From Conoideocrella luteorostrata (lineage: Eukaryota; Ascomycota; Sordariomycetes; Hypocreales; Clavicipitaceae), in NCBI GenBank assembly GCA_032433595.1, contig JASWJB010000437.1, positions 1 through 29,206 on the forward strand: a DNA stretch of 29,206 nt, read 5' to 3'. Positions within the stretch are counted from its first letter, which is position 1; each line of letters opens with the position of its first letter. Shown here in pieces: positions 1 to 9,163 of this stretch. The position numbers were made by a program, and so were the translations under genes. The notes under the pieces were generated by a model. The model did no database searches, was not told the origin of the DNA, and saw only the letters and a list, made by a program, of their open reading frames with translations.

Positions 1-16
1 CCCCCCCCCCCCCCCC
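1..16. repeat. Poly-C run at the window edge
   Basis: The first 16 bases are all C. This could be a genuine homopolymer or a contig-edge artefact. There are no CCCTAA telomere units beside it. Confidence 0.8.
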
Positions 17-1017
17 TGGGTGTTGGCAAAGATTATAATGCTGTTTCTTTCAAAACTTCTTAGACGAAGGGTTCGAGTTCTACGCCTTTAGCAACATTAA
101 AGCAACAGCACCAAGTCCGGAAGTCCAATTGCGGAATTCTCACGGCCATAGCAAATCCTCCACATGGAACCATCCACTAGTTAGTTAGGAAGCAGCTAAT
201 AATACTCCGTACCATCCGTTTCATTCTTCATGTTGTGTGCTAACATCCAAAGGAAGCCTGTAACGCGCGGCATTGTTCCTGGCGGAGAGGCAGCCTCAAA
301 CCTCTGCGAAGGAACAATTCCGTGGTTCCGCTCTGTGGGCTGAGATACCCCTGCCAATTCGCCGGTTCGATACTGGATTGGATACGTGTAAGCGAGCTGG
401 AGGTGCGGATAAATTGCAACCGTAGTTACGACACATACTCCGTACGGTAGGCCTCAAGCAATGGATGGTGGCCAGGTGCGGCTGAAGCACTTCGCCTCTC
501 CTCTGTGACTACGGTAATATCACGGCTTTGTACCTGTCCACGCCTGAACGAGATATAAATCCACAAACCTAGATATCAGGCACCGCAGGCATTTCGAAAT
601 CCATTGAAAGCAATGCGACAAACTGACTTGTTCGCCAAGGAGCAAGGGTATGGTCGTTGAGTTGGACTTCGCAACGCAACCCCGGAGGGGTAGCTTACAC
701 GACGGAACTTGTTGGTTCTACAATGTAGAATAGAACCGCCAAACTAGGCTGAAAAGGGATAGTCTTGATGTTTGTCGAGATGAATACCGGAACAGAGTGC
801 TTGGTGTCACCATTGCCTGACCTTTGCAACTCTGCCGCTTGTTATGCAAGTGCGTCGACGGACTGAGTATAGTATACTTCCTCTGACGGCGCCCTTTTTT
901 CTTTTCTTCTTCTTTTTCTAAACGCAAATAAAAAGAAATGAGAACTCCAAAATCACCCTGTACTCGTTATTAAGCCCGTCTTTTGTTTCCGCAGCAATCA
1001 TCGCCACCAGAGCCGTC
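17..1017. other. Gene-free stretch upstream of the 297-aa gene
   Basis: Only short ORFs with no recognisable content occur here, the longest being 69 codons on the minus strand. Two copies of the TACTCCGTA motif lie at 203 and 436. The last 120 bases before the next start codon contain a pyrimidine/A-rich tract at about 893-940, which is common in fungal promoters and leaders. Confidence 0.6.
203..444. repeat. Two copies of the dispersed 9-bp motif
   Basis: TACTCCGTA occurs at 203-211 and 436-444. Each copy is followed by C, giving TACTCCGTAC, and both lie in intergenic DNA. They belong to the 12-copy set described in the findings. Confidence 0.85.
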
Positions 1018-1911
1018 ATGTTTTGTTGCTTCAAGGGTTCCTCCAGGACGGCTTCCTCTTCGAAGTTCGAGCACTATAAAGCCCCTCAGTTTGGCATCGA
1101 AGACATTCTCCTACCGCGATCGCACCTGGCCGAAGTAAATAAAGAAGGCCATCTCGCCGGCCGAACGATAAATCCCTTGGGCCGCTTCCAAATCAGGCTC
1201 CTATTCAACGCTAAACATGTGGAAAAGGAATATGAGCGCGTCCACCTCCTTCTTCCTACCGAAGCCCTTCACCAGCGTCTTCAAATAGACTTCAGGCTTC
1301 CAAAGGAGGACTACCGCACCTGCTCAAACGTTCTTCTCAACTTCAACGACAGTGATCCCGGCAAATCCGCAAAGGCGACACATCTAGTAGTCTTGAAGTC
1401 GCCGTACGGTCATGGCCTGAGAGTGGAGTACACCTTCCCGTACAATGAGGTAGACGAGATGAAAGAGGTGATAACGACCATGATCACATCTATTAAATGG
1501 GTCGATCGTAACACGTTCTGCAAGAATGTTTCCAGTCGTCTGCATGGTTCATGGGTGAATATTTCGAAGGGAACCTCGGAAGCGGCGGATGATGGTAAAC
1601 CTGGCGTGAGAATTGTGTCCAAGAAGACAATGAACTTTGATGAGGAGCGGAGCTTCACCCTTGTGCATGTCGACATTCGCCGCTCGGCTGAGAACTCGAA
1701 GCCAGATGAAGATGACGATGAGAATGATGAGCATGAAGTGGTTGATTCTCGCGCTGGCATTTTTGACGTGTATGAGAATCCGGACGGACAGTCGACATTG
1801 GTCCTGCTTGATGATGAACTCACCATGGAGGGCGCTTCCGTGAAACCCCTTGACTTTGATGAGGGCAAGTTTACTATGGGCGGAGAGACGTGGTCCCACC
1901 AGATGAATTAG
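1018..1911 (+). CDS. Uncharacterised 297-aa protein
   Basis: I do not recognise this family. The single open exon starts at an ATG preceded by GCCGTC and ends at TAG. The protein begins MFCC; the two cysteines next to the start could be lipid-modified, but this is a guess. Residues 1-200 are a mixed globular sequence with no membrane segment. Residues about 225-245 form an acidic, low-complexity linker rich in D and E, and the tail contains further acidic patches. The long frame, balanced amino-acid composition and an in-frame stop after a hydrophilic C-terminus support a real gene. A 152-codon frame on the opposite strand (1410-1868) is best read as its shadow. It faces the ferric reductase gene tail to tail, with about 590 bp between the stops, so no functional link is implied. 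Confidence 0.7.
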   Translation: MFCCFKGSSRTASSSKFEHYKAPQFGIEDILLPRSHLAEVNKEGHLAGRTINPLGRFQIRLLFNAKHVEKEYERVHLLLPTEALHQRLQIDFRLPKEDYRTCSNVLLNFNDSDPGKSAKATHLVVLKSPYGHGLRVEYTFPYNEVDEMKEVITTMITSIKWVDRNTFCKNVSSRLHGSWVNISKGTSEAADDGKPGVRIVSKKTMNFDEERSFTLVHVDIRRSAENSKPDEDDDENDEHEVVDSRAGIFDVYENPDGQSTLVLLDDELTMEGASVKPLDFDEGKFTMGGETWSHQMN

Positions 1912-2505
1912 GAGAGCGGCGAGGAGAGGCACGGTTGGGGATGAATTATGTGACAATGTCTATTATGGTTTTGTAGTATTAAATGTCTACTTTAATGTCT
2001 TCCTAATGATGGCACCGAGGCCTGCCAGAGGCGGTCTCAGTCCATTTGACGCTGGCAACGCTTAAGCCATCCATGGTCATGATGCCGAGATCTAAATATG
2101 GAGAGTAAACTAAACATAACAATGAACTACTTAATGAAGATTGCCCGCCTTGTTTATCCTCGATTTCTGCGTGTTTCTAGTATCGCGTTACATTGATACA
2201 CTATGGTAAACAACGAAACGACAATGTTGTCCAGTGTCAGGACCATTTTTGCATTTTATGTGCATATAAAGACGGAGAGATCCAACCATTGACTCTTGCA
2301 ATGTCATTTAAATTGACAAGGAGGAAGCGTACGCGGCCCTCGGTATGAAAGATGAGGAAATAAGTAAAGAATAGCCTATGTAAGCCGGCCAGGTATAACT
2401 CGCCTCAACACCAATTCGCATCATAAGCACAAAGTATGCTGCGCAGTTTTATATACATTTTAATCATCACTCAAGATATTAATCATATTCCCCCGTACAC
2501 GGTGT
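1912..2505. other. Convergent 3' intergenic region
   Basis: This 594-bp stretch between two convergent genes contains no convincing ORF. It is AT-rich in places (about 2090-2300 and 2430-2490) and presumably holds both 3' UTRs and polyadenylation signals. No single signal can be assigned with confidence. Confidence 0.6.
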
Positions 2506-5079
2506 CTACAGTGCATAGTTCTCAGTATGCAAGAAAATCTCTTCCAACTCATCATCGCCCCAAATCTCAGCCTGCAACCTTGCCACTGTGTTGGCCACGC
2601 CGACTCTCATCCCCTGTGGACCACACACAAACACTGCGGTTCTTCTGCCAAGGATACCTCTTCCATCCTGGCCGCCTGTTGCCCACTCTTTAAGCATGTA
2701 GCCCAAGTCAGGACGGCCGTATTCCATGCTCCATCCGCCATCAATTTCGTGAGGGATAGGGAAGGCGGATCGCATGAGGTTCTTTTGGAACTCCGTAGGT
2801 GTCTCGGGGAACCCAAAGTCGAATCCTGCTGGCGGACCAATAGTTGACAGAGGTCTCTGTGCGGTGGCAGCGGCGTCAAGGAAGGTGGAGTTTCTCAGGT
2901 GGGCGAGCTCTGGGGCTCGAACGGGATAGGCGTGATCCTCGCTCTCGGTGACTTCCAATGTTGGTTTGTTGGCATTGGGGGGAGCGTAGTTGAAGTGAGG
3001 AGGGTTCTCTTTGTGAAGAGGGGGGAAGTGAAACTCTTCGGGCTGTTGATGCGCTTCTTCGTCTTGTGGCTTTTTGTCTTCGGGGTACCCGTTGGGTCCG
3101 ATCCGGTTTGGAGGGGGGCCGGGAGGAGGAGGAGGGTACTGATGAGGTTGGAGGTATTTTTGCTGAGGGAGGGCAGTGATGCGGTCCTCCTCCTCAGCTC
3201 GAAGCTCGCGCTCTCGTTCCGGATCGCCTTGAGCCTCGGCTTGAATAAGAGCTGAGTTGCGCTTCGAGGCAATACCTGCCACAAAACCATCAAGTTTATC
3301 ATGGAGCATGTGGTTGAGAGCTCTAGGGTTATGACCGTTGATGGGAGCTGTCATCTCGCCACCGGGACGTTGACGAACAGCTCCGGTAATAAAGAACTTG
3401 CAGGTAACGCTCTCAGGAGGGGCTGATTCTCGACAGATGCGCAGCTCTTCGCGGAACCAATCCATGGCCTCAAATCGCTTGAAAGCCCACACCACAACGA
3501 CCTTTCTGGTGATGGCTTTGCCGTCGCGCATACGCTTGATGAGATTGAGCAACTGCGACATCAACGACGTAATGCCGCTCCCTCCGGCCACGAGAATGCA
3601 AGTGTCAAAAGCAGCTAGTTCTCTGCGCATGCCACCATAAGGCCCGTCTAGGAATGCGCGATAAGTATGAAATGGACCTTTCGTAATGGCAGTATCCAAG
3701 ACCTTGCGGGTGAAGCCTTTAAATGGCTTGAAGACGAGGACACAGTCGCGGTAGTTCTCGCCGTATTCCGACGGAAAATCTTCACTACACAGAGAAGAAA
3801 TAGTGAAAGGGTGGTTGTCGAGAAGTGAAATACCAGGCATCCGAAGGTAGACGTATTGACCAGGCTTCCAGCGCATCTGGGTGGGAATAGTGATTTTGAT
3901 GGCGTTCTCTGACATGAGAGTAACGGCGGCTTCGTCTCCAACCATGAAAGCTGCACGCCATGGCTTCGTCCAGTTCAGTTTGAAGACTCTCAAGAGGTAG
4001 GCAAATGCCCATATAGCTACGGTTGCGTAAAGATAGTCCCAGGTCAGAAGTGCATTCTTCGTATGCCAGAACAAAAGCCCAACGTACGCGATTCCGGCTG
4101 GGATATGAACAATGACAAAGACCTCATACGCAACCCGTCTGATCCAAGGCAGTGATGCCACACAAAGCCAGATCAAAGGTACGATACAGGCAACGCCAGT
4201 ACCGTATATCATCCCGCTGCCATCGGGGAAGATTTGATTGAACACGGTCATGCCGCCATCCTCCCATACGGGCTGGATATAGAAAGGAATCATGTGTACC
4301 AAGGAAAGGAAGAGGCACAGGTATCCCAGCCATCGATGAAATACGTTCAGCCGCTCTGGTCCAATGCCAATAATCATGGTGAGGACATTGGCTTTCATGC
4401 TGGTCACGACGATCCAGGGTGTCATGGCGACTGCTAGCATGCCTGACCGAATGGCAACAGGTGGCGAGCCGAATCGAATACTGTCCCAGTACAACGGCTG
4501 CTGCAGAAAGCAGTATAGAGTAACAAAGACGAGAGCGATGAAGCCACATGCCAAAACAGCAAGCGATGAGAATGTAAAGCGGTGCTTATTCCACACGATA
4601 TCTGGAATAGGTCGATAAAAGACCCATCGAAACAGGGCTAGGGTATCATTCACGACGCCGACAGAAGAAAAGTGAGCCTTTGGGCGAAATTGATTATTCC
4701 CGAAGCCAGGACCGTCCGGGAAGAATTGCTGTGATTGACCACTTTGCATGGCGATGTGGTAGTCGGCCTCAATAGTGTATAAATTTCGATAGTGGTCCTC
4801 GACTTCTTGCTTGTAAATGGCCTGACGAATCTTATCCTGCCAATAGTGCCACATGCGCACAATCAGAACGCAGCCCATCAAGCTGAGAGCGAAATATGTC
4901 CATCCCAAACCATATTTGCCGGATTGGCTCCAAGGGTCAACAGCGTTGGCTTGGACAAGTCCGGGGGGGCTCGTGGTTGTTAAAGGAATCTTGATGCGCT
5001 TCGTTAGGTGGTGGGACAAGGAGCGGCCGACTTGAGCGGCCGCATCGCGAATGGATGTGGGCTGGAAACTTGGAGCCAT
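2506..5079 (-). CDS. Ferric reductase / NADPH oxidase-family transmembrane protein
   Basis: This is a membrane flavocytochrome of the ferric-chelate reductase family (FRE-like), predicted to pass electrons from NADPH through FAD and two hemes to extracellular Fe(III) or Cu(II). The 857-aa frame has no introns. Hydrophobic segments lie at about 60-76, 172-192, 214-240, 250-270, 290-312, 317-338 and 345-364. Two histidine pairs with 13-residue spacing, H248/H262 and H325/H339, match bis-heme ligation. HPFT at 423-426 is the FAD motif. GPYGG (479-483), GGSGI (499-503) and CGPQGM (819-824) are NAD(P)H-binding motifs. Residues about 600-780 are a P/E/Q-rich, probably disordered insertion between the two NADPH motifs. 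The family assignment is firm, but the substrate (iron, copper, or superoxide formation) cannot be read from the sequence. No GATA-type SreA site (ATCWGATAA) was found in the first 900 bp upstream, although a CCAAT box is present. Confidence 0.9.
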   Translation of the reverse strand: MAPSFQPTSIRDAAAQVGRSLSHHLTKRIKIPLTTTSPPGLVQANAVDPWSQSGKYGLGWTYFALSLMGCVLIVRMWHYWQDKIRQAIYKQEVEDHYRNLYTIEADYHIAMQSGQSQQFFPDGPGFGNNQFRPKAHFSSVGVVNDTLALFRWVFYRPIPDIVWNKHRFTFSSLAVLACGFIALVFVTLYCFLQQPLYWDSIRFGSPPVAIRSGMLAVAMTPWIVVTSMKANVLTMIIGIGPERLNVFHRWLGYLCLFLSLVHMIPFYIQPVWEDGGMTVFNQIFPDGSGMIYGTGVACIVPLIWLCVASLPWIRRVAYEVFVIVHIPAGIAYVGLLFWHTKNALLTWDYLYATVAIWAFAYLLRVFKLNWTKPWRAAFMVGDEAAVTLMSENAIKITIPTQMRWKPGQYVYLRMPGISLLDNHPFTISSLCSEDFPSEYGENYRDCVLVFKPFKGFTRKVLDTAITKGPFHTYRAFLDGPYGGMRRELAAFDTCILVAGGSGITSLMSQLLNLIKRMRDGKAITRKVVVVWAFKRFEAMDWFREELRICRESAPPESVTCKFFITGAVRQRPGGEMTAPINGHNPRALNHMLHDKLDGFVAGIASKRNSALIQAEAQGDPERERELRAEEEDRITALPQQKYLQPHQYPPPPPGPPPNRIGPNGYPEDKKPQDEEAHQQPEEFHFPPLHKENPPHFNYAPPNANKPTLEVTESEDHAYPVRAPELAHLRNSTFLDAAATAQRPLSTIGPPAGFDFGFPETPTEFQKNLMRSAFPIPHEIDGGWSMEYGRPDLGYMLKEWATGGQDGRGILGRRTAVFVCGPQGMRVGVANTVARLQAEIWGDDELEEIFLHTENYAL

Positions 5080-5684
5080 TTCGACCAGCGAACGGTGGCT
5101 TTAACATAAGAAGAAGGACAAGAATGATATCGGCGAGAAAACGCAAGCCTATGCTGCACTCAAGGCCAACATGAATGGCTCGGCTGCGCTTTGCGCCTTT
5201 CTCCCGATGCTGCTGCTTTGTCGGGTTGCGTTCGTGTTATGTGATGTAGCAGCTACTCCTTTGTTGAGTTGATTGTATAGCGCTGTAAGTCGTACTAACT
5301 AGGCCGTACTAAAAGAGCAGAGAAAAGTAAATTTCAATGGAGCTTCGTAAACGACAGTACGAGTCACAATAAATCACAAGCAGAAGGAGGATGAAGGCCA
5401 AGTAAGGTGAAATCGAGCGGTGGGGATTCGACGACGATGCAGTTACGGAGCCAGGATAATATATCGATATCGGCTAGGGCCACCGCGGCAGACACGGGAC
5501 AAGGGCAGAGGAAGAGAGCCTCTCCACAGCTTCAAGGGTGGATGAAGAGATGTAAACCGTTGAGAGCGACATTGCTCAAATCGGCCGGCTGCGGGACACA
5601 TTGAAAGAAAGCTACACCGTAATGAGGAAAAGAATAGTGGCGACAATGTGCCAGTACAACATCAGCGGCTGATCTTGTTCCGAG

Positions 5685-5689
5685 ATTGG
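5685..5689 (-). promoter_or_regulatory. CCAAT box upstream of the ferric reductase
   Basis: CCAAT lies on the reductase coding strand, about 610 bp before its start codon. CCAAT boxes bind the fungal Hap/CBC complex, whose HapX partner controls iron genes. The site is real sequence; its function here is inferred, and a 5-bp match is weak. Confidence 0.3.
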
Positions 5690-5988
5690 TTGGCATGGGA
5701 AATGCATCCCGCAGATGGCAGCGACTGGTCACACACACAGACGGACAGGGAATGGATGAGTTGGCGCGATGAAGTGGACAAGGTAGACGAGCTGGACGAG
5801 GTGTGAGCAAAAGTGTGGGTGACGGTTGATGGGTGACATGTACGGTCGACCACCCCGGAAGAGGATGGACCACATGTTGAACGTTGGGGTGAGAGACAAG
5901 AGTCAATTAAGAAAATGTGTTTTTCTGTCTTTGTTTTTTGCCAGACTGTCAATCTCATAGTTGAAGGAATGGGATCTGCTCTACTCCC

Positions 5989-7319
5989 TACTCCGTATTA
6001 ATAGAGTTGTTAGCATTTATTGTTTTCAATTCTTTTTCAATTCTTTTTTTTTTTAAAAAAAAAATAAAAAATGTCCTGCTTCCCAGACTCTCTTCCAACA
6101 AGCCATCACACGAAAGTGCGCGTAAGAGCGACCTGCTGCTAGCAATCTGTAGTACGGACAGAAAGGGGGAAGGTCACGATGAGGACGTTGGATTTGGCTG
6201 ACACTTCCGCAAAGAGCGTGCTCAGACTGTGGAGAGGGGAAACAACATCGACGACAAGGGTGGCGAGGGGATAGTCCTAGTACTGCTAGCAGCAGCGATG
6301 CTGGGGGCCGTCAGTGGCGAGCGTTGGTTGATCTCTGCGCTGTGATTCGGCAGATGGCGGTGGCTGCCGGACGCTACAGGGAAGCCACGGCGACCCTCTG
6401 CGGGACGGGCGCTAATAGACGGTGCGTGATTCGCCCAATGTTTAGAGGCGGGATGTGAAAGCCAGGGCTCTTGCTCTCAGCACCAACATCCTCGGCGTTC
6501 TGGCATCAGTGGGCAAGCAGGCGGGTGAAGAATTACACGACCCCTCGATCACTGTGGCTGGGCAGACCGAAGGGTCGTGTAATTTTTCACCGCATGGCGA
6601 GGAAGCACGCAAGCTACTGACCTGGTACGGAATCAAATGTACGGAGTACTAAAGACAACCAATCTTTTGAACTTATTCCCAGACCCATATCAGGCCTGCA
6701 TCCAACATAGCGTTGCATTTTTTAAGCTCTGTTGGTAGTGTAGTCCTCCATGGTTCCGGTGTCCAAATAAGTCTCCGTCCTGTTGAATGAATTTACAGGC
6801 CGCAATGCATTTCAGAGCAAATCCGCCTCCTCTCAAGTTAAACCCAAAAAACCATCTTAGTCTCCTCCCCCTTTCGCCTGGATCATCGTCTTGAGCTAGC
6901 TTGCTTTAGTTACTTGGCAATATGAGAATTTAAGCGCCCGCAAGTCACACCATGCATCAAATGCAGCCACGGTGAATATTGATATCACGATATTGGAAGT
7001 AAGCGACAGGTGGCGTTTTTTTTCTCTTTTCTTTATTCCAGTTTCAGGGGGGAAAGCGATTTTTATGTACTCCATACCCTGTACAAGGTTTACAATACAT
7101 AATGCCATATATCCGTAGACTGCTTTCTAGCCCAGGCTACTCTGTACATTTGTGCTAAAATATGATTTAGCATAGGCCATTTTAGCTACGCAAAGGCGCG
7201 TTTGTAACAATGGCGATTTCAGTCAGTAGTGAGTTACACGCATGATGAAGAAATAGAGGCGCAGAAAAGACCAGTGGTAATGTCCACGCAACATTTTTTT
7301 TTCTGCCATGTACGGAGTA
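5989..7319. repeat. Three copies of the dispersed 9-bp motif
   Basis: Copies lie at 5989-5997 (TACTCCGTA), 6640-6648 (TACGGAGTA, within the near-palindrome GTACGGAGTAC) and 7311-7319 (TACGGAGTA). The middle copy is about 50 bp from the stem-loop at 6524-6591. Confidence 0.85.
6524..6591. repeat. Inverted repeat / stem-loop with 20-bp arms
   Basis: The left arm (6524-6543) and right arm (6572-6591) are reverse complements at 19 of 20 positions, with a 28-nt loop. The one mismatch would be a G-U wobble in plus-strand RNA. It lies in gene-free DNA. It could be a remnant of a small inverted-repeat element or a structured RNA. Its symmetry explains why similar short ORFs appear on both strands here. 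Confidence 0.85.
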
Positions 7320-7618
7320 TTGAGTATATGGATTTTACAAATTTCCGAAAGTGACTCTTTCTTCGAGGTATAGCTCTAGCCTTGTGCCCCGCCAATGCCA
7401 CCGCTCATGGTCTAATTGGCTGCAGTTTGGCTAGCTTTGCATTTGGCTCCAACGAGGCTGAGGCCGACTTTTCTTACATCTTGTGCGTCAAAATCCTGAG
7501 CAAAGACGTCTATCGCCATTCAGCAGCAGCTTTACGCTCCGCCCAACTCGTACGGCTACACAAGTCTAATCAGGAGACTCGTTTTGACATATCCAACCCT
7601 CCATTTGAGATCTCTAGC

Positions 7619-8635
7619 ATGGCGCCACCAGTGGGCCTATCCCGTGCTACGTTTGCAAAGCTTTCTCCTCATCCATATCTGCTCGCCAACCTCGAGCCCT
7701 CCGATGATGATGTGCCGCCCGCACGAAGCAATGGTCGAGCCCCGGATGAAGTTCGCCCAACTACAATCAACCTGTCGAGCTTATCTCATCCTCACGGCAG
7801 CTCCCTCGTTCGAATGGGAGACACAACGGTCATATGCGGCGTTCGCGGCGAGACCCTGTTGACTCGAGACATTCCCAACTATCGTGCATCAAACACGGAT
7901 TCCGAACTGCATGAATACGATCTTCTCGTACCGAATATTGAACTGGCTACGGGATCTGCACCACAATTTCTGCCAGGAGGGCCTCCCAGTACCCTTGCTC
8001 AGACTCTTAGTACTAGGATATACTCGCTTCTCCATGGCTCAAATATCTTGCAGCCGGATGATTTGCGAATATGGCATACGAGACCATCAGAGCGTCTAAC
8101 TACCGATGACGACAACATGGACGAAGACGACGAGCATAGTGATAGCCAGAGCGGCGAAGCATATGTCGCAGCGTACTGGGTCCTCTACATCGACATCTTC
8201 TTCATATCTTTTGACGGTAACCCCTTCGACGCGGCTTGGGCGGCTACGCTAGCTGCATTGCGGGACACAAAAATTCCCACAGCACGTTACGACCCAGATC
8301 GCGGGTTGATTCTCTGCACAAGAAAAGATCCCAAGCTTCTTAACATTACAGGCATGCCCGTGGCTTGCACAGCTGTGGTTTTCACGGGGAAAGAGACGGA
8401 TCGACCTTCTGACGGAAAGTTTTGGCTCCTTGTGGACCCCGACCGGCTAGAAGAGTCATTATGTGATGAGAGTCTCACAATCGTCGTCGATTGTCAGGGG
8501 GGCAGCGTCAACATCTTGTCGATATCGAAGCATGGGGGGGTCGTTTTGACTCCCAAATTGCTGAGATCAGAGGGCCTTTTGAATTGGGCGAACCAGAGGT
8601 GGAAAGGCGTAGTAACAGCAATTACAAGTGACTAG
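7619..8635 (+). CDS. RRP43: Exosome complex subunit Rrp43 (RNase PH-like)
   Basis: This is a ring subunit of the RNA exosome, the 3'-5' RNA processing and decay complex of nucleus and cytoplasm. The 338-aa protein has an RNase PH-type fold. Near the N-terminus it carries the typical stretch LVRMGDTTVICGVRGE, followed by LVPNIELA. The C-terminal half has DGNPFDAAWAATLAALRD and LVDPDRLEE, as in the Rrp43/EXOSC8/Rrp42 group. An acidic insert (about residues 160-175) separates the halves. Eukaryotic ring subunits of this group are known to be catalytically inactive. I chose the ATG at 7619, where MAPPVGLS matches the usual family start. The frame stays open upstream to 7382, but those 79 codons have no family-like content. 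No introns are needed. Rrp42 or Rrp45 is the main alternative, and Rrp43 fits best. Confidence 0.85.
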   Translation: MAPPVGLSRATFAKLSPHPYLLANLEPSDDDVPPARSNGRAPDEVRPTTINLSSLSHPHGSSLVRMGDTTVICGVRGETLLTRDIPNYRASNTDSELHEYDLLVPNIELATGSAPQFLPGGPPSTLAQTLSTRIYSLLHGSNILQPDDLRIWHTRPSERLTTDDDNMDEDDEHSDSQSGEAYVAAYWVLYIDIFFISFDGNPFDAAWAATLAALRDTKIPTARYDPDRGLILCTRKDPKLLNITGMPVACTAVVFTGKETDRPSDGKFWLLVDPDRLEESLCDESLTIVVDCQGGSVNILSISKHGGVVLTPKLLRSEGLLNWANQRWKGVVTAITSD

Positions 8636-9163
8636 AGATGACAAAATGGAGAATAGTTTAATACCCCAAGAAATCAGACACGGTGAATACGATTCATTCG
8701 CCAGCCAGTGACCAGCTTGTGGCGTAGTTAGGTACAGCTAGAAACATTACGACGACTGCGAGAGTTGCCCCAAGCGAATGCTTTGTAGTGGCATGTATCG
8801 ACCATTCGAACCACCCTTTCAGACTTTATTCTAGGGCAGTAGATACCGGCTGACAGATTAATCTGCCGCTCTTTCAAATAAATTGCAATGAAGAATTTAT
8901 GACTCGCAATGCCACGTACGCAGTGGCACACAATGCATTGCGTGTGTAAAAGAGCGGGTGAATAAAGAAAAGGAAAGGAAACGAGGGAAAAAATCAGCCA
9001 ACTCAACTTTAGCAGTAACGCAGCCGCTAAGCCAAAAAGGATGAGCTGTTGCCCCGCCACAAGAACTCTCCGGACTGCAAAAACTCTCCATCCGAACCCG
9101 CATGTACAAAAAAGTTTCATCTTTTCCTTCCCACACTTGCGTTCACTCCGCCTCCTCCGCACC
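8636..9163. other. Intergenic region between RRP43 and MRS6
   Basis: This 528-bp region holds the 3' end of RRP43 and the promoter of MRS6, which lies in the same direction. A 160-codon minus-strand frame crosses it and the MRS6 start; it has no recognisable content and is treated as chance. The 60 bp before the MRS6 ATG are pyrimidine-rich, typical of fungal transcription start regions. Confidence 0.5.

Larger units (their letters stand above)
5080..7618. other. Gene-free divergent region between the reductase and RRP43
   Basis: This 2.5-kb region serves two divergent genes. It has only short ORFs of unlikely composition. Contents: a CCAAT box for the reductase side (5685-5689), a T/A homopolymer block at about 6035-6070, a 20-bp-arm stem-loop (6524-6591), three copies of the 9-bp motif (5989, 6640, 7311), and a frame running into RRP43 from 7382 that I read as leader rather than coding. 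Confidence 0.6.

Noticed and set aside
1..16. Telomere end
   Set aside because: The run is pure C with no TTAGGG/CCCTAA units next to it.
361..378. GGTTCGA, resembling a tRNA T-loop
   Set aside because: No matching acceptor, D-arm or anticodon stem can be drawn around it. The same holds for GGTTCGA on the minus strand near 8805 and GGTTCGAG near 68.
1410..1868. 152-codon minus-strand frame
   Set aside because: It lies wholly inside the 297-aa gene, and its serine/arginine-rich composition is that of a reverse-strand shadow.
5080..6000. SreA/GATA iron-repressor sites in the reductase promoter
   Set aside because: No ATCWGATAA was found, and the only GATAA core (near 5455) lacks the required flanking base.
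6442..6652. Similar short ORFs on both strands
   Set aside because: Their shared peptide (LHDPS) is produced by the inverted repeat at 6524-6591, not by coding.
7382..7618. N-terminal extension of Rrp43
   Set aside because: The frame is open, but the 79 residues do not resemble the family. The ATG at 7619 starts a sequence typical of Rrp43.
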